Origin: Methylobacterium sp. PvR107
GTDB lineage: Bacteria > Pseudomonadota > Alphaproteobacteria > Rhizobiales > Beijerinckiaceae
Direction: 5' to 3'
DNA: 64,000 nt
Assembly (NCBI RefSeq): GCF_017833295.1
Contig: NZ_JAFIBW010000001.1
Coordinates: 62,001-126,000, forward strand
The notes below the pieces were generated by a model. That model was not told where the DNA came from, made no database searches, and saw nothing but the letters and a program-made list of their open reading frames with translations. Below are positions 1-8,632 of this stretch, one piece after another. Made by a program: the position numbers and the translations under genes. The stretch's first letter is position 1, and each line of letters starts with the position of its first letter.

Positions 1-206
1 AGCTCGAAGCCCGACATCGGGGACATGTGCAGGTCCGAAATGACGAGGCCGTAGGAGCGCTCATCAAGCATCGCGAGCGCGGCTGCGCCGTCAGGAGCTT
101 CGTGAACGTCACTGACCCCGACCTGCTCCAGCACGGCGCGGACCACCACACGGATCATGGGCACGTCATCGACAACAAGAACCGGCATCTGCCGCGGGTC
201 AGACAT
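1..206 (-). CDS. Response regulator receiver domain, 3' end missing
   Basis: The gene runs off the left edge. Reading leftward from the ATG at 206 gives about 68 residues of a CheY-like receiver. It begins MSDPRQMPVLVVDDVPMIR, where the paired Asp of the acidic pocket follow a hydrophobic strand. The phospho-acceptor Asp is in VISDLHMSPMSG. The rest of the protein lies outside the window, so whether it is a single-domain CheY/CpdR type or carries an output domain cannot be seen. The chemotaxis receptor downstream at 1365-3062 makes a chemotaxis-type role attractive, but this is inference. Confidence 0.85.
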   Translation of the reverse strand, partial: MSDPRQMPVLVVDDVPMIRVVVRAVLEQVGVSDVHEAPDGAAALAMLDERSYGLVISDLHMSPMSGFE

Positions 207-485
207 AGCAACTCCGAGCGGCCGCACGCGGGCAGCCAGGACGAGGCCGACACGCGGCTCAGATGGAAGAGAGACCCCGCCGCTCGATTTGATCACGGGG
301 CGGCGGGGCTCAGTGCCGCTCCTCACGGCCGGGGCCAGTACGCAACGCGGCCCGAGCCACAGGATGGCGAAGGGCGGTTAGCCGAGGCTCAACGGTCGCC
401 TCTGCCCAGATCCCGGATCGGATTGACAGTCGGTAATGGCAGTCGGTCCAGGCCCAGATTGGACGGACCGCCAACCCCCATCGTT

Positions 486-803
486 CTACATCCTGGCCGT
501 TCGACCGGGAGCGACAGCATGGGGCTTGAGCAGCAGATGGCTGGCGCGCTCCGGGGCAAGGGCCGGTAGGGGCCCGTCGTCCAGCCGCACCAGGTTGTGC
601 CTTCGCTGCCAGTTCACGCAGTGGGTTATGCCGCTGATCTCGATCGATCCCATCAGGAACGCGAGCGCCCCGACGCCTACGACGGCACCTACGAAGCCGA
701 GCAAGAGCGCTTCGTGGACCGCCTCCTTCCGCACGGAGGCGCGCTCCCACTGCGCGGGCACGAACCCGTGTTCAGCGACGAGGATCAGGCAGGACCAAAG
801 CAT
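486..803 (-). CDS. Putative small one-helix membrane protein
   Basis: A 105-residue frame with one clear hydrophobic stretch near residues 33-50 (LLLGFVGAVVGVGALAFL) after a charged N-terminal part. No Shine-Dalgarno is obvious before the ATG at 803, so the start is uncertain, and the last 30 residues look like random high-GC translation. It resembles the small lineage-specific membrane proteins further right in this block. No function can be assigned. The surrounding bases 207-485 and 804-1010 hold no other recognisable gene. Confidence 0.35.
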   Translation of the reverse strand: MLWSCLILVAEHGFVPAQWERASVRKEAVHEALLLGFVGAVVGVGALAFLMGSIEISGITHCVNWQRRHNLVRLDDGPLPALAPERASHLLLKPHAVAPGRTARM

Positions 804-1010
804 GGCGGTTCGCTAAGTGCTCGGTGCGAGGACCCGTTCCGCAGGTGTGCACGTAGCGGTAAACCGTCAGTGTGCGAGTTGAGCGGATGCCATAACCAGC
901 GACCGGCGAACCTTCTGACAGCGGGACGCCACCACGCCCGGGCAGACCCTACCGCCCGCGAAGTGGCGCACGGTGGAGTAGATCAGCGCAGGCGGGCCAG
1001 GATGTGGTCG

Positions 1011-1137
1011 TTACCTACCGCGTCGTGCCGCCTCGTGGCGATCCTGCCGAGCGGTGAGCCAGTACACGAAGCCACCAGCCGCGAGCACCGCTAAGGGGTG
1101 CCGCGAGTTGAAGCCAGAAAAAGCCGTCGCCGTTCAT
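1011..1137 (-). pseudogene. Small membrane protein with a +1 shift at a C run
   Basis: The ATG at 1137 overlaps the stop of the upstream gene (ATGA), which indicates translational coupling. The frame starts MNGDGFFWLQLAAP and, as given, continues to a hydrophilic tail ending at 1015. Dropping one C from the CCCC run just after codon 13 restores a sensible second half: a hydrophobic stretch containing LAVLAAGGFVYWLTARQ, then a basic end, stopping at TAA 1011-1013. That form is a 41-residue single-helix membrane protein. Either this copy is mutated or the base count in the homopolymer is wrong. Function unknown. Confidence 0.55.
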
Positions 1138-1358
1138 CGGGCGCCCCTCAGTCGGCCGAGGATGGCGCGTGCGAATAGGTGTAGGCCCAGACCGACAACT
1201 ATCCAAGCCGGGAGGAGGATCGCCGCGAGCCCGAAGCTGATGACCCCCGACGCCGCGGCGATGGTTGGGCTGATCCCGCCGACCGCCACGGCCGCCGCCG
1301 CGATGCTGTTCAGCAACGTCGCCGTCAGCTTCGTGCGCCCGTTGTGGATGAGGCTCAT
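1134..1358 (-). CDS. Small two-helix membrane protein
   Basis: 74 residues, beginning MSLIHNGRTKL, with two hydrophobic segments (about residues 15-38 and 42-64) and a basic C-terminus RAILGRLRGAR. The ATG lies 6 bases after the stop of the chemotaxis receptor gene, and its own stop overlaps the next small ORF, so the three probably form one transcript. No family was recognised and no catalytic residues are visible. It is most likely an inner-membrane protein of unknown role that is expressed with the receptor. Confidence 0.6.
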   Translation of the reverse strand: MSLIHNGRTKLTATLLNSIAAAAVAVGGISPTIAAASGVISFGLAAILLPAWIVVGLGLHLFARAILGRLRGAR

Positions 1359-1364
1359 AGAGGG

Positions 1365-3062
1365 TTAGGCCGCTCGGATCGTCGCTAAGAAACGGCCGAC
1401 TTCCGCGCGCAACTCCTCGGATTGGCGCGACAGTTCAGAAGCTGCACCAAGCACTTGGCTCGCAGCCGCCCCAGTCTCCTCAGCCGCAACCGCGACACCG
1501 GAAATGTTGCTGGTTACCTCGCCCGTACCTTGCGCCGCTTGGCTGACGTTGCGCACGATCTCCTGGGTGGCTGCCCCTTGCTCTTCGACAGCCGCCGCAA
1601 TCGAAGTTGCCACCGCGCTGATCTCCTGGATGCGCGTCGTGATCCCGCCGATCGCCGACACAGCCTGACCCGTCGAGGTCTGAACCTGTGCGATCTGACC
1701 TGAGATCTCGTTCGTCGCCCTAGCCGTCTGCTCGGCCAGCGCCTTCACCTCCGAGGCCACCACCGCAAAGCCCTTGCCTGCGGCCCCCGCACGTGCCGCC
1801 TCAATGGTAGCGTTCAGCGCCAGCAGATTGGTCTGACCGGCTATACCCGAGATGAGGCCGACCACGTCGCCGATCCGCGACACGGCGGCGTTCAGCTCTT
1901 GGACCATGTCCGAGGTTTTATCGGCCTCGAACACAGCGATCTGGGCCAGTTCTGTCGATCCCTGAACCTGCCGGCCGATCTCCCGGACTGACGCGCCCAA
2001 CTCCTCAGCCGCTACCGCAACCGTGCTGACGTTGCTCGCTGCCTCCTCCGCAGCGGTAGCGACCGTGCTCGACTGGGCCGCGGTCTCTGAGGCGGTGCCA
2101 CTCATCGCGCCTGCCGTTGCCTGCAACTCGGTGGCCGAGGAGGAGACCATGCCGACGATGCCTCCCACCGCGCGCTCGAAGCTGTCGGCGAGTTCGATCA
2201 TGGTGCGCTTCCGCTCGATCGCCGCGGCCTCGTCGGCGACGCGCCGGATCTCAGCCTGCTCGGCTGCCTTCTGCGCGACCATGTCTCGGATGCCCTTGAC
2301 TGCGCGGCCGACCGCACCGATCTCGTCGCCGCGCACCGCCTCGGGGATCTGCGCGTCGACCTCGCCTTTGGCCATGCGCTGAAGGACACTGACGAGGCTC
2401 TTGAGCGGGCGCACGATCCCGAACATGACGATGACACCGAGGAGGCCGAGGGCGACGAAGAGGCCGACCCCGGCGACGATCGTGAGGGTCTGCGTGGCCG
2501 CCGCAGCGACCTCCCCTGCCCGCCGCTTTTCCTCTTCCAAGGCACTGACGTTGGCGGAAACGCGCTTGTTGGCTGCCTCCACGAGGGCTTTGCGCGCGGT
2601 CCGCCCCTCACCGTTGGACTGCCGCGTCGCGGAGGCGACATCGCCCTCCAGGACGGAGTCGACCCCTGTCCGCGAGGCCGAGAAGAAGCGACCTGTCAGC
2701 TCTTTCAGCTGCTCGTTGATGGCGCGGCGCTCGGGCGTGTCGGATAGCCGGATCAACTCATCGACCGCCTTGGTTGCAGCACGCTCCGCTTCCCCATGCT
2801 GTTCGCGGAGCGCCTGCCCCTCTGGTCCGCCTCTCTCGATGATGAGATTCTTCTCGCGAATGGTCGCCTCATCCACGGCGACGGCAAGCCGGAGGGCGAG
2901 GACGGCGCGTTGGGCGCTGTAGTCGACAATCTCCTGCGTGTTGGCATCGAGATTGGAGAGGCTGTTCCGGGCCAAGAGGACCATGCCAATGGAGACAGCC
3001 ACAAGAAGCGCGCCAGGGATCGCTAGCTTGGCGAGGAGCTTCAGATTGTCGAGGAGCTTCAT
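1365..3062 (-). CDS. Methyl-accepting chemotaxis protein
   Basis: 565 residues, the usual length for a membrane receptor. TM1 is near residues 11-31 and TM2 near 193-217. Between them lies a short helical periplasmic domain of the four-helix-bundle type. A HAMP domain follows (about 217-270, with [19 protein letters not shown]), then a long Ala/Glu/Gln-rich signalling coiled coil. The hairpin tip that contacts CheA and CheW is present ([20 protein letters not shown]). It should sense a small molecule in the periplasm and control the CheA kinase. No C-terminal CheR-docking pentapeptide is seen; the protein ends RFLATIRAA. The two small membrane genes behind it may be co-transcribed. Confidence 0.95.
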   Translation of the reverse strand: MKLLDNLKLLAKLAIPGALLVAVSIGMVLLARNSLSNLDANTQEIVDYSAQRAVLALRLAVAVDEATIREKNLIIERGGPEGQALREQHGEAERAATKAVDELIRLSDTPERRAINEQLKELTGRFFSASRTGVDSVLEGDVASATRQSNGEGRTARKALVEAANKRVSANVSALEEEKRRAGEVAAAATQTLTIVAGVGLFVALGLLGVIVMFGIVRPLKSLVSVLQRMAKGEVDAQIPEAVRGDEIGAVGRAVKGIRDMVAQKAAEQAEIRRVADEAAAIERKRTMIELADSFERAVGGIVGMVSSSATELQATAGAMSGTASETAAQSSTVATAAEEAASNVSTVAVAAEELGASVREIGRQVQGSTELAQIAVFEADKTSDMVQELNAAVSRIGDVVGLISGIAGQTNLLALNATIEAARAGAAGKGFAVVASEVKALAEQTARATNEISGQIAQVQTSTGQAVSAIGGITTRIQEISAVATSIAAAVEEQGAATQEIVRNVSQAAQGTGEVTSNISGVAVAAEETGAAASQVLGAASELSRQSEELRAEVGRFLATIRAA

Positions 3063-3245
3063 CGGTCCGGCCGTATGGGATCAACGCGGCAACCCGACGT
3101 TGTCCCGCACGTAGGGCGGTCCATTCCTCAACCTGTATCGTTAGCACAAATTTAATATTGGTCCGAAGATACTGCCCTGGGTTGAATTTGATCAGATGCT
3201 CAAACGGGAGGCCAGGGTCGCCCCTGGACCAGTCTCTGAAGTGGC

Positions 3246-3488
3246 TCACGGCTGGCCGCTGCTGGTACTCTGATCAGGATCAGCCGGCGGAAAGCTGGCG
3301 CCAGCAGCGCGTAGCGCCCGCATCAGGGCGTTCAGCTGCGCGATGGTGACCGCCGGCTCGCCAGGGCTGCCCTCAGCTCGCGCCACGACGCTCACAGGCA
3401 CTTTGGCGCGCTTAGACAGTTCACCAGGCGACCAGCGGATGGAGATCCGTGCTGCGAGAAGCTGCGGGCCCGTGATCACCCTGATCAA
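3246..3488 (-). CDS. Small XRE-type helix-turn-helix protein
   Basis: 80 residues. The first 65 match the compact Cro/CI-like fold common in alphaproteobacteria: an opening ITGPQLLAARISIRWSPGEL (helix 1 and turn), then SKRAKVPVSVVARAEG (recognition region), then a last helix AQLNALMRALRAAGASF. The opening ITGPQLLAAR is typical of this small single-domain family. The C-terminus is polar and probably disordered. It should be a DNA-binding repressor, but the target is unknown. It is flanked by gaps on both sides, so it is probably a single-gene unit. Confidence 0.75.
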   Translation of the reverse strand: MIRVITGPQLLAARISIRWSPGELSKRAKVPVSVVARAEGSPGEPAVTIAQLNALMRALRAAGASFPPADPDQSTSSGQP

Positions 3489-3603
3489 CTCCTATGATCG
3501 AATGGCTACAGCGTCTGCCGCTACGTTTCGAGGACGACGGAGACGCGACTTGCTTCCGCCGCTCGGTCCGGTCACGGCTTGCAGCTGACTTTTTCCAACT
3601 GCC

Positions 3604-3786
3604 TCACGCGGTGAACACCAGCAGGAGCGCGCCAAGGCTACCCAACGCGGCGGTGCTGATCCCGCCAACGAGGGCGACATCCCAACTGGCGATATGCTTC
3701 GATATGGGGGCGAACCGGTAGGCGCTGAACGTCACAGCGACACCGGCCAAGGCGATGGCCAGCGCAACGATCATCAGGAGTGTCAT
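3604..3786 (-). CDS. Small two-helix membrane protein
   Basis: 60 residues from the ATG at 3786, which is preceded by GAGGAT at good spacing. An alternative ATG at 3801 has no such site. Two hydrophobic segments, near residues 2-22 (MTLLMIVALAIALAGVAV) and 38-59, are separated by a short polar loop (YRFAPISKHIASWD). It ends in FTA. No family recognised. It stands alone between the XRE gene and the DUF892 gene on the same strand. Confidence 0.55.
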   Translation of the reverse strand: MTLLMIVALAIALAGVAVTFSAYRFAPISKHIASWDVALVGGISTAALGSLGALLLVFTA

Positions 3787-3907
3787 GGGGTCAATCCTCA
3801 TCCGCCAGCGGCGGGACTGACCATCGCGCGGATCCGTACAACGAGTGAGGCGGGCGAAATATCCGCCCGCGACAAGATCACAGATCAGATAGCTTAGTTT
3901 TTGATAT

Positions 3908-4405
3908 CTACGCGGACCGCTGGTCGAGGTAGGCCTCAACGAAGCTCGGGACGTGACTACCGAGCCAATCACCCATCTCCTGCTCCTCCTTCATCGATTG
4001 CTCCAAGGCCGGCTTGTCGTCGCCGGCCCCTGCTGCGTCGGCAAGCGTCAGCAATACCTTGTAGGAGCTGATCTCGTAGGCCTTGTAGCCGATAGCCGCG
4101 AGGACGTTCTTGATCACCTCGTCCTCGGCACCCGTGTGAATGAATCCGGCGACGGTGGCGACGGCGCCGGTTACAGCCTGCTTGACGACCGACTTGCTCG
4201 TCCCGTGCCTTTCGAGGAGATCGTCGAGGCGTGCGGCTTGAGTGACCGAGCGTTCGTGGTCGGCCTTCATCTTCGCGTACAGGTCCGGGTAAGACTCCAT
4301 GCGCGGCATCTCGTTCTGAAGAGTCCCAACCGCCTGCATCTCAACCGCGTGCTGATTGCGCAGACCGTTCAGATAGGTGTCCATCGCCCGCTTCACCTTG
4401 CTCAT
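3908..4405 (-). CDS. DUF892 (YciE/YciF-like) ferritin-fold protein
   Basis: 165 residues, almost entirely alpha-helical, with the layout of the DUF892/YciE-YciF family, which adopts a ferritin-like four-helix bundle. An N-terminal helix carries AMDTYLNGLRNQHAVEMQAV. Acidic and His positions for a possible metal site lie in helices 1, 2 and 4 (for example ADHERSV, EDEVIKNVLAAIGYKAYEISSY and MKEEQEMGDWLGS). Family members are stress-induced, and a metal or peroxide role is suspected but not established. The exported small protein at 4449-4736 lies just upstream on the same strand with a 43-base gap. Confidence 0.85.
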   Translation of the reverse strand: MSKVKRAMDTYLNGLRNQHAVEMQAVGTLQNEMPRMESYPDLYAKMKADHERSVTQAARLDDLLERHGTSKSVVKQAVTGAVATVAGFIHTGAEDEVIKNVLAAIGYKAYEISSYKVLLTLADAAGAGDDKPALEQSMKEEQEMGDWLGSHVPSFVEAYLDQRSA

Positions 4406-4448
4406 GCCTTGGTCCTTAGCTGAACGATCCGAGTTGGTTGGTGCAGAC

Positions 4449-4736
4449 TCAGCAATCGTCGGCGCCGGGCTTCACGGGCTGGCCTTCGGGAGCCTTCTTC
4501 GTGCCGTCATCCTTCATAGCGGCGCCCGTGTTGTTCATCGCGCCGACCGTGCCGGGAGACTCCGCCTTAGCCCCAGGGGTCACTTTGGCGGTCGAGCCGC
4601 CATCGACATTCGAGCTGGCATCCTTCCCAGTAGACGCATTCGTCGTCGTACCGACTTTGCACGGCGCAGCAACAGCCAGGCTCGCTGACAGCGCGAGCAT
4701 CGCGGTAACGGTGGCGATATTCAGGATCTTGGACAT
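4449..4736 (-). CDS. Small exported Ala/Thr/Gly-rich protein
   Basis: 95 residues. A Sec signal peptide covers residues 1-23 (basic MSK, hydrophobic core, cleavage likely after LAVAA). The mature part is low-complexity and rich in Gly, Ala, Thr, Lys and Asp, with one Cys near each end (PCKVG and ADDC), which could form a disulfide. GGAGG precedes the ATG. Such proteins are common in Methylobacterium but have no known role. It could be a periplasmic or surface stress protein, possibly co-expressed with the DUF892 gene that follows. Confidence 0.7.
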   Translation of the reverse strand: MSKILNIATVTAMLALSASLAVAAPCKVGTTTNASTGKDASSNVDGGSTAKVTPGAKAESPGTVGAMNNTGAAMKDDGTKKAPEGQPVKPGADDC

Positions 4737-4960
4737 GGTCCCTCCAGGTTCTTAAGCCTGGGGAAGAGCACTCAGTGACCGGAGTTCCGGCGGACGCCGT
4801 GCGACAACTGCTCGCGCCCAGTGATGCAGCGTCACGCTTCTGTTCCGGGAGCTCGATTTCGGCTACGACGCCCGATCTGATCACGAGCTAGCGGTGCTCG
4901 CTCCTCACGGCGAGGGGCAGGTTCGCGACGCGGCTCGTGTGGCAGGACATAGGCAATCAG

Positions 4961-5053
4961 CTACCAGGAGAAGAAGGCGTCAAGGCCCGGCATCAGGAAC
5001 AGCAAGGTCGCGCCGGCCCCGACCACGCCCGCGATCATCACAACGAACTCCAC
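4961..5053 (-). CDS. Tiny one-helix membrane protein with GTG start
   Basis: A 30-residue ORF opening with GTG at 5053, preceded by GGAGGATACCGCG, an almost ideal ribosome-binding site that decides this start. The product begins MEFVVMIAGVVGAG and is a single membrane helix with an aromatic C-terminus (DAFFSW). It is too short for ordinary gene calling. The strong site and clean hydrophobicity support it, but there is no homology evidence. Confidence 0.5.
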   Translation of the reverse strand: MEFVVMIAGVVGAGATLLFLMPGLDAFFSW

Positions 5054-5122
5054 CGCGGTATCCTCCACCTGGCTTCCACGCCGACAAACCGCGATGAGGC
5101 GGCAAAGTTTCGGATGGCTGCC

Positions 5123-5221
5123 TCACCACCTCAGGAAGCGGTCGAGGGCCGGAAGCGCGGCGATCGTGAGTGCGATGGCGCCGATCGTGGCAGTGAGCAT
5201 GATGATGTACGGCAGAGGCAC
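5123..5221 (-). CDS. Tiny one-helix membrane protein, possible
   Basis: A 32-residue frame from GTG at 5221, with GGGAG about ten bases upstream. The product starts MPLPYIIMLTATIGAIALTI and ends in a basic, amphipathic tail DRFLRW. It resembles the 30-residue protein at 4961-5053 in size and topology and lies just upstream of it, so the two may be a pair. It overlaps the aberrant 3' half of the cold-shock frame in another register, which argues that the cold-shock frame is not translated to its nominal end. Confidence 0.42.
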   Translation of the reverse strand: MPLPYIIMLTATIGAIALTIAALPALDRFLRW

Positions 5222-5493
5222 GGTTGCAGAACTCCCAGCCAGTTCTTCGACCAACAGGCCGAGGGTGAGTTCTGTGCTGTGCGACAGAGTGTCCAGAGAG
5301 CCGCGTTCAGCAGGAAACGGATGCTGCGCCGAGAAGCTGAGTTCACATCATGCGCTGCGTTAGCCCGTGCGCCTGCCGTCCGCTCTGCCCGCAGGTGGGC
5401 GAAACGCATGAACGAGAGCCCCGCCGCCCCATCGGGCTTGATGAAGCCGTAGCCCTTGGTTTCGTTGAACCACTTCACAGTACCGGTCGTCAT
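5131..5493 (-). pseudogene. Cold-shock protein, only the N-terminus intact
   Basis: The first 21 residues are a perfect CspA-type start: MTTGTVKWFNETKGYGFIKP, with the aromatic strand and the RNP1 motif KGYGFI. After PDG the homology stops. The RNP2 strand (VFVHI in normal members) and the rest of the beta-barrel are absent, and the frame continues as unrelated sequence to 120 residues instead of about 68. No single-base shift that I tried restores the barrel, so this looks like a deletion or rearrangement after codon 21 rather than a simple frameshift. It is unlikely to bind nucleic acid. Confidence 0.65.
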
Positions 5494-5875
5494 AGAAATA
5501 CGCGGGTCGTTTCTAGCTCGCCAACGTGCCCGCTGTCGGGCAAACTTATGGCGACGCGATTAGCCGTTCCAAAGGTCGATTTAACCAACCCAGAGTGGAA
5601 CTGCTGGAATGCAGCGATCGGCGGCTTTCATTCGGCCGACACAACGCAAATCGACCCGCGCCGGTGCTCCACCCGCCATTTTTTAATGCTGGTCGCGAGA
5701 TTTGGTTAACCAACCGGTCCTGAGCGCGAGACGCGGTCTTCTTAATCGTCACCCCCCACCCCTAGTGCAGGCGTGGAGTCCAATCAGCCGCGATATGGAT
5801 CGAGTTTGGGCGCGGGGGTACGTCGCGGGGATGCGATGATGATCACAAGATGTTCAGCCCCTGCGGGTGACCGGT
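5494..5875. other. Intergenic region without a recognisable gene
   Basis: 382 bases between the cold-shock fragment and the end of the Nit1C operon. Short frames exist on both strands, but none has a ribosome site, a family resemblance or the third-position GC bias of its neighbours. It must hold the leftward promoter of the cold-shock frame. I see no hairpin followed by a T run that would end the Nit1C transcript. Confidence 0.5.
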
Positions 5876-7144
5876 TCAAACGGCGAACTTGAGGGCGAAC
5901 CGCTCTGCGCCAAGCCGCTTCTGGATAACCTGCACGACGTATTCGGCATCGCGGCCGACCGCGCCGAAGCGCCCGGAGCCCCAGGTGTTCAGCCATGGCA
6001 GGCCGATGAAATAGACGCCGTCCTCGTTCGTGACGCCGCGCTTGTGCTTGGGGCTGCCCGCGCCGTTGAACACGGAGGCGTCGAGCCACCGGAAATCCGG
6101 CGTGAAGCCGATGCACCAGACGATGCTCGTGATGCCGGAGCCTTCGAGGGCGAGGCTGAGGACCGGCTCGCCCGGCTCCCAGACCGGGCTGTAGTGCTCC
6201 TGCGTCGGCGCATCGATGCCCTTCTCGGCGATGTACTTGTCGATGGCGGCGTTGATGCCGTTATAGGTTCGGTCGGCCTGGTCGAGGGAGCGCTTGAGGT
6301 CGTCGCGGAACCGCAGGTTGCCGTCCTGGTAATCCTCCATCAGGCCGTAGAGCTTCATGCCCTCGGTTGCGAAGCGACGCAGGTCGATGTCCCGGCCACC
6401 GTCGCGACCCGTCACGTAGTGGTTGGTGTTGTCGCGGACGCCATCGCGCAGCGGATGGTTGTCGACGGTCATCTCGTAGTAACCCATGTCGGCGAGCCAC
6501 GTCACGACGTCGCGGCCGCGGTAAAAGCGGGCGCAGCGGGGCGCGTCGCCCACCGCCAGGTGCACCTTGCGTCCGGCGAGGTGGAGGTCCTCGGCGATCT
6601 GCGCGCCCGATTGCCCGGAGCCGACGACCAGCACCTCGCCTTCGGGCAGCTGTTCCGGGTTGCGGTACTGGTTCGAGTGGATCTGGGCGATCGCGGGCGG
6701 CAGCTTCTCGGCCATGCGCGGGATGATCGGCGTGTGGTAGCCGCCCGAGGCGACGACAACCTCGTTCGCGGTGAAGTCGCCCTCCGATGTCTGGACCGAG
6801 AAGATGCCGTCCTCGCGCCGCTCCACGCGCGTGACCGAGATGCCCTCGCGGATCGGCGGGTTCAACTTGGCCACGAAGGCTTTCAGGTAGGCGACGATCT
6901 CGTCCTTCTTCATGAAGCCGTCCGGGTCAGGCCCGTCATAGGTGTGGCCCGGCAGGTCGCACTGCCAGTTCGGCGTGACGAGGCAGAACGTGTCCCAGCG
7001 CTGCGTCGACCAAGTGTGCGCGGCCGTGTGCTTCTCGAAGACGAGGTGCTCAATGCCGCGCTGCTTGAGGTGATGGCTGACCGAGAGGCCGGCTTGGCCG
7101 CCGCCGACGACGACGACGGGAACGTGACGGGGGGTAGAGGTCAT
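5876..7144 (-). CDS. MSMEG_0569-family flavin-dependent oxidoreductase (Nit1C)
   Basis: 422 residues, last gene of the Nit1C operon. An N-terminal FAD-binding Rossmann motif VVVGGGQAGLS (about residues 11-21) and a second nucleotide motif VVGSGQSG (about 173-180) give the two-dinucleotide layout of flavin monooxygenases related to YUCCA and FMO enzymes. A downstream VWCIGFTPDFRWL segment fits the C-terminal FAD contact. In this conserved cluster the enzyme probably oxygenates a nitrogen-containing substrate or product with NADPH, but the reaction is not known. It lies 38 bases behind the MSMEG_0570-type gene. I am sure of the family and cluster, not of the substrate. Confidence 0.92.
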   Translation of the reverse strand: MTSTPRHVPVVVVGGGQAGLSVSHHLKQRGIEHLVFEKHTAAHTWSTQRWDTFCLVTPNWQCDLPGHTYDGPDPDGFMKKDEIVAYLKAFVAKLNPPIREGISVTRVERREDGIFSVQTSEGDFTANEVVVASGGYHTPIIPRMAEKLPPAIAQIHSNQYRNPEQLPEGEVLVVGSGQSGAQIAEDLHLAGRKVHLAVGDAPRCARFYRGRDVVTWLADMGYYEMTVDNHPLRDGVRDNTNHYVTGRDGGRDIDLRRFATEGMKLYGLMEDYQDGNLRFRDDLKRSLDQADRTYNGINAAIDKYIAEKGIDAPTQEHYSPVWEPGEPVLSLALEGSGITSIVWCIGFTPDFRWLDASVFNGAGSPKHKRGVTNEDGVYFIGLPWLNTWGSGRFGAVGRDAEYVVQVIQKRLGAERFALKFAV

Positions 7145-7182
7145 GGCTCAGGCTCCGTGAGGGTCCGGACGGGGGCGTCAGC

Positions 7183-7464
7183 TCAGGGTTCGAAGGACTC
7201 GACGGTGACTTGACCACCGGGCTCTTGTCGTTGCGCGGCGGCCTCAATGCGGGCGAGCTGGCTGAGGGCGGAGGAGCACGCGAAGCCGTACTTCTCGCGA
7301 ACCCGCTCGCTCGCGATGTTCAGGGCCGTGCGGGTCTTCTCGACGAAGTCGTCGACGGTGTAGCTCTCGCCCGGCGTGAGGAAGTCCTTCACGACGAGGG
7401 AGGGCGAGTAGCAGGCCTCGCGGCGTCCGTCGGGCCAGCGAACGTGGAAGTGCATCTCAGGCAT
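7183..7464 (-). CDS. MSMEG_0570-family nitrogen starvation response protein (Nit1C)
   Basis: 93 residues from the ATG at 7464, which overlaps the end of the glycosyltransferase gene by 8 bases. It begins MPEMHFHVRWPDG. The small domain, with RREACYSPSLVVKDFLTPGESY and a later helix of alternating charges, matches the MSMEG_0570 family found almost only in Nit1C clusters. No catalytic residues are visible. It could be a small accessory or binding subunit. Position and overlap support coupled translation with its neighbour. Confidence 0.88.
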   Translation of the reverse strand: MPEMHFHVRWPDGRREACYSPSLVVKDFLTPGESYTVDDFVEKTRTALNIASERVREKYGFACSSALSQLARIEAAAQRQEPGGQVTVESFEP

Positions 7465-8632
7465 GGATCGGCTCCTGTCGGACGCGGGCACAGGCCGCGT
7501 AGGCGTCGAGGTGGCGCTCGGCGCAGCCGCGCCAGGAATGGGCGGCGGCGCGCGCGAGGCCGGCCGCCTGCAGGCGCGTGCGGATATCCGGCACCAAGGC
7601 CGCCACCATGGCCTGGGCGATGTCCTCGGGGTCAGCCGGGTCGACGAACAGCGCGTCCGTCGGCTCCAGGTATTCGGTGAAGGGCGGCTGTCGGGAGACG
7701 AGGGCCGGCGTGCCGCAGGCCATGGCCTCCAGCACGCACAGGCCGAAGCCCTCCTTCCAGGACGGGAAAGCCAGCAGGTCCGCAGCTCGGTAGAGCGCCG
7801 GCATGTCGGCTTGCGGGACGGGGCCCGTCTCGACCACGGCACTGCCGGGGCCGACGGCAAGTCCGTGCGCCACCAGGGCCGCGCGGCATCGGGCGCGGTA
7901 GGCGGCATGGTCGAGGAGCGAAGCACCGCCGGCGACGACGAGCTGCGCGTGAGGGTGGCGCGCGCGCAGCCGGGCGAAGCCCTCGATGATGCCGAGCGTG
8001 TTCTTGCGCTCCTCGAAACCGCCGACGGCGAGGATCACTGGCCCGTCGCCGAGACCCAAGCGCTCCCGCACGGCCGCGTCTGCCGCGGTGGGTTCGTCGC
8101 GATAGACCGAAAGGTCCACGCCGTTCCCGACGATGGCGGCCTCGGCACCGAGGTCGCCCCTGATCCAGTCGGCCCAGGTGCGGCTGACGCAGAGCAGGCG
8201 CGTGGCCTCACGGATCGAGCGGTCCTGCCACTCGGCGAGTAGCGGGTCGGAGAAGCTGTCGACGTGGTGGACCGTGCGCACGAAGCCCGGGATCAGGCGC
8301 CGGTGCCTAAGGGTCGCGAGGGCGTTGCCGCCGATGCCATCATGGGCGTGGAAGACGTCGAAGTCGCAGGCGGCCGGCGTCGAGAAGTGGCACAGGTAAT
8401 CGTTGATGCGCGCCCGCACGAGGTCGAGGGTCGAGCCGCCGACCGACTGTGCCGCCACCGACACGGTCGGGCAGGCCGCGTGCCGGAAGAAGCCGCGGCC
8501 GCCGGGGTCCGGCGCGTGCACCACCGCCTCGTGCCCGAGAGCGCACAGGGCCTCGGCGAGCGCGAGGCAGTGGGCCACGCCGCCGCGTGGGTTCATGGAA
8601 TGGGTCAGGATGGCGATGCGCAGGGCCGTCAT
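7457..8632 (-). CDS. MSMEG_0565-family glycosyltransferase (Nit1C)
   Basis: 391 residues starting MTALRIAILTHSMNPRGGV, a GT-B fold glycosyltransferase of family GT4 type. The N-terminal domain carries the glycine-rich acceptor loop (PRGGVAHC). The C-terminal donor domain has GFEERKNTLGIIEGFARL and the Glu-x7-Glu nucleotide-sugar motif (KEGFGLCVLEAMACGTPAL). An upstream in-frame ATG exists, but the N-terminal homology begins at 8632, where the start overlaps the stop of the preceding gene (ATGA). Why a nitrilase cluster needs a glycosyltransferase is unknown; a glycosylated intermediate or product is one possibility. Confidence 0.9.
   Translation of the reverse strand: MTALRIAILTHSMNPRGGVAHCLALAEALCALGHEAVVHAPDPGGRGFFRHAACPTVSVAAQSVGGSTLDLVRARINDYLCHFSTPAACDFDVFHAHDGIGGNALATLRHRRLIPGFVRTVHHVDSFSDPLLAEWQDRSIREATRLLCVSRTWADWIRGDLGAEAAIVGNGVDLSVYRDEPTAADAAVRERLGLGDGPVILAVGGFEERKNTLGIIEGFARLRARHPHAQLVVAGGASLLDHAAYRARCRAALVAHGLAVGPGSAVVETGPVPQADMPALYRAADLLAFPSWKEGFGLCVLEAMACGTPALVSRQPPFTEYLEPTDALFVDPADPEDIAQAMVAALVPDIRTRLQAAGLARAAAHSWRGCAERHLDAYAACARVRQEPIHA

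Noticed and set aside
5867..7213. 448-residue open frame on the plus strand across the flavin oxidoreductase gene
   Set aside because: It is the antisense shadow of a gene with clear FAD motifs and shows no family resemblance of its own.
7183..7926. Extended N-terminus for the MSMEG_0570-type gene
   Set aside because: The upstream part lies in the glycosyltransferase gene; homology starts at MPEMHFHV.
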